Shown piece after piece: positions 57,263 through 64,000 of a stretch of DNA of 64,000 nucleotides; positions within the stretch are counted from its first letter, which is position 1, and each line of letters opens with the position of its first letter. The translations under genes were made by a program, and so were the position numbers. This DNA is from Amyelois transitella. Its lineage: Eukaryota > Arthropoda > Insecta > Lepidoptera > Pyralidae. The notes beneath the pieces were generated by a model. That model saw only the letters and a list, made by a program, of their open reading frames with translations, ran no database searches and had not been told where the DNA came from. The DNA lies in contig NC_083509.1 in NCBI RefSeq assembly GCF_032362555.1, forward strand, positions 7,959,001 through 8,023,000, read 5' to 3'.

Positions 57263-59318
57263 TTATGTGTGATGAGATGTATTAGAAGACATTTGACCTA
57301 ATCCCATTTGTATTCTGTGCATATGGACTTCCACGCTGTTTTGGAATAACTTTTGATGATGAGGTTGTAACTTCATTTTTATCTGGTCCATTGTGCCTTG
57401 CAAAACACTCAATTCATAAGCATTCTCATCTGAATCAGATAAACTTTTAACTTGTAACATTAGGGCAGTAAGATCTGTAATAAGTTCAATCAAGAAGTCA
57501 TCTTTCACAGAACCCTTGTTATTCTTGTCTACAAGGACACTAGCCTCCTCTCTGCATTTTTCTCTTAGATGCGAGGGGGCTAACATAGCATCCAAGCTAG
57601 GTCCAGGGGCTATTTCCTGGCAGTACAGCTGAATTTCATTTATACATTCTTGCAAGTCCATGTTCATTCTTTCTAAGTCAATAACAACAGCAGCATATTT
57701 TTTTTCAAAATCTTCTGGCATTTTCTCTCCAAAACACTTTCTCTTTTCAGCTTCACAATTATATTCCCGAAGTCTATCTATTTTCACTCTCTTTGCACGC
57801 AATATTTTTGTCAACTTTACCACCAACTCCAATAAAGGAACTGGGTAATTTCCCAATGTTGAATCAAATTGCTTAGTAATATCTGAGCAGCCTATGAGTG
57901 GATCACTTTGAGCGTTGTTGTTGTTAGAATTTGGGACAGAAGGCTGAAACAAATTAAAGATTCCTTGCATGACATGGCGAGGCCTAAATTTATTTGAAAT
58001 ACTAGCAAGGCTTATCGTATCTGGTGGTTCATTGGACAAAACCTCATAATCAGGCACTGAATGGGTTCCCAGCTTGGGTCTCTCAAATGATATTCTGTAA
58101 GTATTGTTAGATGTGTCAACAGCATCAATGCATCCTGTGAATAAACCATCCTGGGGTTTTCGTAATCTTGCTGTTACTTTAGTTCCCACAATTAATTGCA
58201 TGGGAATTTCATTTGGTAGATCTTTGATGCAAATATCTGCAGTTTTTCTCTGCTGTATATATCGTATTAATTTCCTTTTCCTATCTAGTTCCCTGCGCTC
58301 TTCTGCAAAAAACGCTTGGGAACATCGGCGCGGCTTACCCATCATTCGTCTTATTTTTGTCCACTGAATTCGAGTCAATTTGCGATTTGTCAGTTGAGGA
58401 AAAGATTCCTTGAGACAAATCATAAAATCATTATCTCCATCAAAAAGGGCTTTGTCAATGTTACTATAAAAATATTCAAAGCACACCCACTTATGTGCCT
58501 TTGGCAATTTCAACAAGTTTCTTAGTCTCATTCCAATCCGCTGACCAGATTTTCTGTCTGGAGACTGGCTGCCAGGACTTTCTGGCATTTTGTCATCATA
58601 TTTGTCATTGTTCCTTTGAACTTTAGATGGTGATTTTTGTTTTTTGGCACTTGATTGTTTAATAGGAGTTTTGGATATTATTTTCGGAGTCCTCTTTGGT
58701 GACTGTCTTGGCGGAGATGTATTCACAAAGTCATCAACAAATATAAACCTATTTTTCTTCCTAATCCGCGCCGGCATGCCTCGTGCATTTAGTTTTTGCA
58801 CTGGTTCACTCGGTGTTGGTTTTGGCGGCAACTTGGTGCCGACTCTATGTAGCCCAAGTGCAGCTGGGCCAAACGCTGGGGGTTCTTCCTCTTCCGCGAA
58901 ATCCATTTCCATTGGTTCATCCTTAACTCGAGTTCGAGACTTACTGTCTTCTTCATCTTGATCTCCTAAACAATAAACACAATTACCTATTTGGTGTTAT
59001 AAATGAAATATAAAAATTGTTCATTTATCAGGGCTTGTTCAAAATTACATGCATTAACTCTATGAAGCAATCGAAAGATTTCAAATTTCGATATATAACT
59101 TGACAATTTCATCTAAAGATTTGAATATTTTCAAATTTTGAATGTAGCGAAGCTAAGTAGGTGGCGTATTCGAAACTGGAGACAAGTGTGGCAAATACAA
59201 ACACTGCACTCAAGAGGATACAGGTTAAAATCATTTTTATTTCAACGATGATGTGGTTTGGAATAAAGGAATACATTTTATGGTTCGTAAACAACTTACT
59301 TTCTGATTTATCCGCCAT
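57263..59318 (-). CDS. LIN9: LIN9 (DIRP-domain) subunit of the MuvB/DREAM complex, two exons, 573 residues
   Basis: Exon 1 is 59318-59300 (ATG and six codons). A 334-bp intron (GTAAGT to GTTTAG) follows, then exon 2, 58965-57263. The join adds 24 residues ahead of the internal ATG at 58,912. The protein has an acidic start, a basic Ser/Pro-rich linker, then the DIRP domain at about 157-251 (CFEYFYSNIDKALFDGDNDF, ICLKESFPQL, KIRRMMGKPRRCS), a middle block (VGTKVTARLRKPQDGLFTG), and a helical C-terminal half with coiled-coil character. LIN9 is the core scaffold of MuvB, which with E2F/DP and RB-family or MYB proteins represses or activates cell-cycle genes; the Drosophila relatives are mip130 and the testis meiotic-arrest gene aly. 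Which of these two this copy corresponds to is not settled by sequence alone. It is close to vertebrate LIN9 in length. Confidence 0.95.
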
Positions 59319-59343
59319 GTTGATGGTATAAAATTTGATTCAA

Positions 59344-59369
59344 TTTGAAGACAAGACGAGAGCGCCAAA
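59344..59369 (-). promoter_or_regulatory. Candidate E2F and CHR-like sites in the LIN9 proximal promoter
   Basis: On the gene strand, TTTGGCGC (59,369-59,362), an exact E2F consensus, is followed by TTCAAA (59,349-59,344), the reverse complement of a CHR-type TTTGAA. They lie about 44 and 26 bp upstream of the ATG. DREAM binds E2F and CHR elements, so autoregulation is possible. The CHR match is short and in the reverse orientation. Confidence 0.4.
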
Positions 59370-59756
59370 GATTTGTTTCGTTCGGATACAACCACGAACA
59401 AACATTTGTTTGACGTTTAATTAAAGGTTCCTACTCACAGACATTAATATATAATTTCCTACTCCATTTTCTTGTCGCTTGCAACAACCTGCGATCATTT
59501 ATATACAGCGTGCCACCGAGTTCGTCCGACCACCTATCTACTTATAAATGCAACAGAAATTGTTGCTGTCATAATATTTTTGATTATAAAATATTTTTCA
59601 AAAATACATTATTTTTAAAAAATGTTATTTATATATATAAAAATATTATTGAAGGCGAATTAATGTGATTTAATATAATTTTTGAATTTAATTTAAAAAT
59701 CGTATTAAAATGTTGTACAGAAAAATATAATAATTAAACCGATATAATGTTATTAT

Positions 59757-59825
59757 GATGTGACGTCAATAAGTGATACCTTGTATCCAATTTTGAAAAT
59801 AAATCTATTCTATTCTATTCTATTC
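59757..59825 (+). mobile_element. Retroelement 3' end with TTCTA tail, copy 2
   Basis: GATGTGACGTCAATAAGTGA, then AAATAAATCTATTC and a (TATTC)n tail, nearly identical to 44,560-44,621. Only the last ~70 bp of the element are present. Confidence 0.6.
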
Positions 59826-59967
59826 GATGTTAAATCGATTTTCAAGAAATAGCATTGGTTCAGCTTTCAGACTCGTCCAAGGCACCGTTTGGCACCCAGT
59901 GTTTTCAATAAAAATCTCGGTGCGCGGAAACGTCTTCTATTTCCGTGAAAGTGATTTTTTGTGTCTA

Positions 59968-62900
59968 CATACATACATACATACATAAAATCACGCCTCT
60001 TTCCCGGAGGGGTAGGCAGAGACTACCTCTTTCCACTTGCCACGATCTCTGCATACTTCTTTCGCTTCGTCCACATTCATAACTCTCTTCATACAAGCTC
60101 GGCGGTTTCGGGTACTTTTGACCTGACCCTTTACCAGGACGTCCTTAATTTGATCAAGATACGTTCGTCTAGGTCTTCCCACTCCGACCTTTCCCTCCAC
60201 ACTCTCCTTGTATATCTGCTTAGTCAACCTGCTTTCATTCATCCTCTCCACATGACCGAACCATCTTAACATACCCTTTTCTATTCCTGTAACTACATCT
60301 TCATTCACATCACAACATTCCCTTATCACGCTGTTCCTTATCCTGTCACTCAATTTCACACCCATCATACTCCTTAACGCTCTCATTTCCACTGCATTTA
60401 TTCTGCTTTCATGCTTCTTTTGCCATACCCAACTTTCACTCCCATACATTAATGTCGGGACCAACACGCCCCTGTGCACAGCCAGTCGAGCCTTTTTGGA
60501 TAGTTTCTGACTGCTCATAAAGGCATGCAAAGCTCCATTCACCATGTTCCCCGCGTTCACTCTCCTTTCAATATCACTATCATACTTGCCATCTGATGTA
60601 AACTTTGATCCTAGATATACAAACTCTTTCACTTGCTCCACTTTTTCTCCTCCAATCAAAATATTACATGCTGTCATTTCTTTCTCCATTTCAAAAACCA
60701 GTGTTTTAGTTTTACTTACGTTCACTTTCATTCCTTTCTCTTTTAAAGCTTCATGCATACAGTTTACCATCTCCTGTAACTCCTCCGCTGATGACGCCAG
60801 TATAACCTGATCGTCGGCATAGAGCAGACATTTGACGAGTAACTCATTCATCCTTAATCCACTTTTAGACTCTTTCAAATCTGTCAAACAGCTATCCATA
60901 AATAGGTTGAACAGCCACGGTGACGCAACACATCCTTGCCTAACGCCTTTCTCAATCTTAAACCACTCAGTGTGCGCTCCGTTTATCCTGACACAAGCAC
61001 TCGAATCCTCATATAAGGATTTCAGTGCTCGTATTAAGAGACTGCTCACCCCATGCATAGAAAGTGCTGACCACAATTCATTCCTCTCAACTCTGTCATA
61101 GGCCTTTTCCAGATCTACGAATGTGCAATAGACTTTTTGACTCTTGGCCAAAAACTTTTCGGCTATGCACCGCAAGGAAAAGACCTGATCAGTACATCCC
61201 ATTCCCTTTCGAAATCCCGCTTGAGCATCCCATATTTTGTCATCAGTTTCATTCCTGACTCTATTAATCAATACCTTAGCATACAATTTGCCGACGACGC
61301 TAAGCAGGCTTATACCACGATAATTTTTGCAGTCCAGCTGTGACCCTTTTCCTTTGTAAAGTGGCACGATAACAGCCTTACACCAATCTTTTGGTACTCG
61401 GCCGCTTCTCCAACACAAATTGAAAAGGCAGTACAACTGACTAGCTACTACGCCTTTTCCTGCTTTAAGCATCTCGACCGACACTCTATCACACCCAGCA
61501 GCCTTTCCCGCTTTCATACTCTTAAGTGCTTCCACAATTTCGAACATTTCAATTTCGCCTTCCATCTCATTCTCTTTTTCTTCGCTATAGCAGAAATCTT
61601 TCTTATTTCCTTCCTTTTTTTCAAATAAACATTCAAAATAGTCCTTCCATATCTTTAGTACACATTCTTCTCCTTTCACAACGCTACCATCCTGGCATCT
61701 GATCCTAGTCAGCTCTCTGGTTATAGTATTTCCTCGGGCTGACCTTACGGATTTCCAGAATACTTTCAGATTTGACTGAAAGTCTTCTGATAGCCTTTTA
61801 TCAAAATCCTCTTTATACTCTTCTTTCTTTCTAATCACAGCTTTCTTAACCAAATCTTTCATTTTCTTATATTCCTTACGTGCTTCATTCACATCTTCAT
61901 CTATAACCTCTTGCATTCTTAAGTTAGCTTTTGCTGCTAACAAATCCAGCCATGCTTTCTTCTTTAATCGCACAAGTTCTTGCACATCTTTACTCATCCA
62001 CGCATTTTTGTGATTTTTTCCTTTCCTTCTTCTACTTACACCACACACTTCAACAGCTACTTTCACAATTCTTTCTTTAAATTCCTTCCATCCATCTTCA
62101 ATATCGCTCATTTCCTCTAAATCTTCAAATTCATCCTTCAGTCTATTAATATACTTCTTACCTACATCCATATCTTGCAAATTTTCTACTTTTACTCTTT
62201 CCAAAGCGCTGGTTTGCTCCCTTACCCTGTGCCGCCAGCGATTGAAGATACCCCTTATCCGGGATATCACCAGTAAATGGTCCGAGTCAATGCCAGCACC
62301 GCGATATGCACGGGTATCCAGCACTTTGTTCTTCAATCTTTCATCTACAATCACAAAGTCTATCATACTTTTTAAAATACCTTCCACTCTTGTGTAGGTA
62401 TGGATCTCTTTATGTTGAAACATTGAGTTCGACACAAAAAGATCCCACTCTAGACAAATTTCTAATACACTTCTTCCATTATCATTCACCTTTTCGTCAC
62501 CAAACGCACCAAGCACCTTTTCATATCCATCACGCTTTACACCCACCCATCCATTAAAATCACCTAACATAATAATCTTCTCATTTGGCTTGGTAACTTT
62601 CAATACTTCTCTTACACTATTCCAGAACTCCTCGTTTTCGCTTTTTGCTGATGTTGTACCCCTCGAACCCACATCCCAAGGTGCATAAACACCTAGAACG
62701 AAGATCCGAGTGATTCCAACTTTCAGCCTAATCCATAGAAGACGAGGGCTGACACACTCATACTCATTCACGCACTCAGCCATTCGTGCAGAAAGAATTA
62801 GACCGACCCCTTGACAGCCTCGGCTGGTACTGGAAATTCCAGACCAATACGCCGTGTAAGGGCCGTGCTGCGTCGCGTCGCATCCTTTCCGCTTCGTTTC

Positions 62901-63061
62901 ATTCACGCACAACACATCCAAACGTCTTTCATCCATCATCTGGCATACTTCCTCAATCTTATCCTTCATTCCTCCTCTTACATTCATCGTCGCAAAGCGG
63001 CTTTCAGCAGACCGCATACCGCTCCCGCCGGGAACGAGACGTGATGGGGTGCGGACACCAT
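59968..63061 (-). mobile_element. RTE-clade LINE, coding-intact, with 13-bp target-site duplication
   Basis: The 13-bp sequence TTTTTTGTGTCTA occurs at 59,955-59,967 and 63,062-63,074, directly next to the (CATA)n tail on one side and the 5' end of the element on the other. This fixes the insertion at about 3.09 kb. The single reading frame has no stops. The 3' untranslated part is only about 23 bp, a short run of T followed by (ATGT)n, as in RTE elements, which use tandem tails instead of poly(A). The in-frame sequence is still open for about 40 bp above the ATG (GVRTPSRLVPGGSG), so the copy may be slightly 5'-truncated. Confidence 0.93.
59991..63017 (-). CDS. RTE LINE endonuclease-reverse transcriptase, 1008 residues
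   Basis: One uninterrupted frame. An apurinic-type endonuclease comes first (MNVRGG at about 11, NETKRKG near 39, LGDFNGWVG near 150, DSDHLLVISR near 243). The reverse transcriptase follows (FVDLEKAYDRV near 632, KGVRQGCVASPWLFN near 680, LLYADDQVILA near 730, VYLGSKFTSDGK near 790). The C-terminal part has RWFGHVERMNESRLTKQIY and GRPRRTYLDQIKDVL. Endonuclease plus RT in one ORF, the motif set and the tandem 3' tail place it in the RTE clade, like the elements named RTE in butterflies. The catalytic motifs are intact, so activity is possible. The TGA stop sits inside the conserved 3'-end motif. Most opposite-strand frames here are shadows. Confidence 0.95.
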   Translation of the reverse strand: MRSAESRFATMNVRGGMKDKIEEVCQMMDERRLDVLCVNETKRKGCDATQHGPYTAYWSGISSTSRGCQGVGLILSARMAECVNEYECVSPRLLWIRLKVGITRIFVLGVYAPWDVGSRGTTSAKSENEEFWNSVREVLKVTKPNEKIIMLGDFNGWVGVKRDGYEKVLGAFGDEKVNDNGRSVLEICLEWDLFVSNSMFQHKEIHTYTRVEGILKSMIDFVIVDERLKNKVLDTRAYRGAGIDSDHLLVISRIRGIFNRWRHRVREQTSALERVKVENLQDMDVGKKYINRLKDEFEDLEEMSDIEDGWKEFKERIVKVAVEVCGVSRRRKGKNHKNAWMSKDVQELVRLKKKAWLDLLAAKANLRMQEVIDEDVNEARKEYKKMKDLVKKAVIRKKEEYKEDFDKRLSEDFQSNLKVFWKSVRSARGNTITRELTRIRCQDGSVVKGEECVLKIWKDYFECLFEKKEGNKKDFCYSEEKENEMEGEIEMFEIVEALKSMKAGKAAGCDRVSVEMLKAGKGVVASQLYCLFNLCWRSGRVPKDWCKAVIVPLYKGKGSQLDCKNYRGISLLSVVGKLYAKVLINRVRNETDDKIWDAQAGFRKGMGCTDQVFSLRCIAEKFLAKSQKVYCTFVDLEKAYDRVERNELWSALSMHGVSSLLIRALKSLYEDSSACVRINGAHTEWFKIEKGVRQGCVASPWLFNLFMDSCLTDLKESKSGLRMNELLVKCLLYADDQVILASSAEELQEMVNCMHEALKEKGMKVNVSKTKTLVFEMEKEMTACNILIGGEKVEQVKEFVYLGSKFTSDGKYDSDIERRVNAGNMVNGALHAFMSSQKLSKKARLAVHRGVLVPTLMYGSESWVWQKKHESRINAVEMRALRSMMGVKLSDRIRNSVIRECCDVNEDVVTGIEKGMLRWFGHVERMNESRLTKQIYKESVEGKVGVGRPRRTYLDQIKDVLVKGQVKSTRNRRACMKRVMNVDEAKEVCRDRGKWKEVVSAYPSGKEA

Positions 63062-63074
63062 TTTTTTGTGTCTA

Positions 63075-63284
63075 TTTAAAGTATTTTCGTTTGGAAAAGG
63101 CAAGCAAATGATGATTATAGACTTTGTAGCGGGAGGGATGATTCCGCTCGACCGCCACCAAAGGGAAAATCTTCCGCCAAGCTAGGTGTTATGCCTGGGG
63201 AACCGCGGCTCCAACGATGTTAAGTCGGAGGTTGTATTAACTCTGCAATGAGCAATCTACTGGAATTTACCTAATCTTAATATC
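63075..63284. other. Short intergenic stretch right of the RTE insertion
   Basis: Begins directly after the right target-site duplication. It includes a fairly GC-rich patch (63,130-63,230) without a recognised frame. Confidence 0.4.
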
Positions 63285-63386
63285 ATCATTATGCCACACA
63301 GCTAAACGTGGCTTTCCATTCTTTTCGAGAATGGTGGCTTTGTCTAGTTTACCTTTTAAGAGAAGACGTGATTATATGGTACGTAC
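63285..63386 (+). repeat. SINE-like repeat with RTE-type 3' end, 3' fragment, diverged
   Basis: Contains AGCTAAACGTGGCTTTCCAT, a GTCTAGTTTACC stretch and AGACGTGATTATATGGTA, matching the 3' half of the family. The hairpin bases are degraded. Confidence 0.7.
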
Positions 63387-63650
63387 TTACAATTTTTTTT
63401 TTACAAATACTCGACTCTCTAAGCCGCTTGTTTTGGTAATCTGGCGCTTTTTCAGGTCCTTATTAGCGCCATATCGTTAAGAGAGTTGGCAACAGACTAA
63501 CATAAATTCAAGCCAATGAAGCAAAGCAAGCAAAAGCAAATGTGTTGTGTCGTTGAGTAAATCAAAGTTTATTTGTAATTTCGCACATACATCAAAAATG
63601 GAAACTTTTTAAAGTAGATTTACTTAATTGGATCTAAAGATTTTAATAAA

Positions 63651-63714
63651 ATGAAGTGCAATATATCTTTTGTGAGCATCTCATTGTTTCTACTTCTAAT
63701 AAAGGAAGCGACTT
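63651..63714 (+). CDS. Candidate first coding exon of a secreted protein (partial)
   Basis: An ATG with AAA directly before it opens a frame reading MKCNISFVSISLFLLLIKEA. This looks like a signal peptide: a short basic start, a hydrophobic core and a small residue near the likely cleavage site. The frame runs straight into a strong donor GTAAGT at 63,715, which would leave phase 1. Without splicing it would stop two codons later, so it only makes sense as exon 1 of a gene extending past the window. No downstream exon is visible in the last 280 bp. It could be chance. Confidence 0.35.
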
Positions 63715-63720
63715 GTAAGT

Positions 63721-64000
63721 AATTGCATTTAGTGACACGGACATGTTTTCAAGGCAAAGTGAGAGTTCAGGCTATGTTGAAGTTTTTCATTACGCTTGCA
63801 ATAATATTATCTTATAATACACTACAAACTAGTTTCAATAAAATTATTGTTCTAACTTATAGAGGCAAAACTTTTTAGTCAAAATTTACATAATGAGCAC
63901 AGTAGCAGTAATTAAATATATTAATATAATATAAATGTCAAAACTTATACCTATATAAGGTAACCTTGTTGATGAAGTAGCTAATTCATGTCTTAATCAA
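63721..64000. other. AT-rich edge of window, possible intron
   Basis: No coding frame or repeat is recognised. If the candidate signal-peptide exon is real, this is its first intron. Confidence 0.3.

Larger units (their letters stand above)
59319..59967. other. LIN9 upstream region, AT-rich, ending at the RTE insertion
   Basis: The LIN9 promoter is at the left end. It is followed by AT-rich DNA with no gene, a retroelement 3' end (59,757-59,825) and the left target-site duplication of the RTE element (59,955-59,967). Confidence 0.6.

Noticed and set aside
60832..63079. Plus-strand open frames opposite the RTE ORF
   Set aside because: Antisense to a 1008-codon frame with complete endonuclease and RT motifs.
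1..64000. CRISPR array, bacterial operon, rRNA gene or viral genome segment
   Set aside because: No regularly spaced repeats, no bacterial gene layout, no rRNA-like text and no viral structural or replication genes were seen. All coding signals are insect genes or transposable elements.

Overview
The window reads as moth or butterfly (Lepidoptera) nuclear DNA. It is AT-rich with long gene-free stretches. It carries split insect genes with GT/AG introns, a tRNA-derived SINE with a (TTTA)n tail, an RTE-type LINE with a (CATA)n tail, and several dispersed repeats typical of moths. No bacterial, viral or organellar segment was seen. The species cannot be fixed from the sequence.

Layout. Positions 1-40,457 hold no protein gene that I can support: AT-rich non-coding DNA with many TAATTA-type motifs, a few GC-rich islands, perfect inverted repeats, two SINE families and old repeat remnants. 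It could be a regulatory desert or part of a very large intron. From 40,458 the window is gene-dense: an intronless, divergent mitochondrial-type malate dehydrogenase paralogue (+, 40,458-41,459); a foldback DNA element (42,555-43,165); an 11-exon PHF21A/BHC80-like PHD-finger gene (-, 43,662-49,677); a two-exon Nup50 gene (+, 50,869-54,460) with an internally deleted piggyBac-like element in its intron; a two-exon LIN9 gene (-, 57,263-59,318); a nearly intact RTE LINE with target-site duplications (59,968-63,061); and a candidate signal-peptide exon at the right edge (63,651-63,714).

How the genes relate. PHF21A-like and Nup50 are head to head, with about 1.2 kb between start codons; this gap holds an E2F consensus and a diverged tandem duplication. 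Nup50 and LIN9 converge. LIN9 belongs to the MuvB/DREAM cell-cycle and meiosis transcription complex, and its own proximal promoter shows an E2F-type site. The PHF21A family acts in LSD1-CoREST chromatin repression, and Nup50 in importin-alpha recycling and nuclear-pore transport.

Most notable: (1) the malate dehydrogenase paralogue keeps the catalytic Asp/His pair but lacks the mobile-loop arginines that bind substrate; (2) a short dispersed repeat shares its 3' end (small hairpin, CGTGAT, ATGT tail) with the RTE LINE, which looks like a SINE-LINE partnership, and the LINE stop codon lies inside that shared motif; (3) three retroelement insertions and one piggyBac derivative can be delimited to the base by their target-site duplications.
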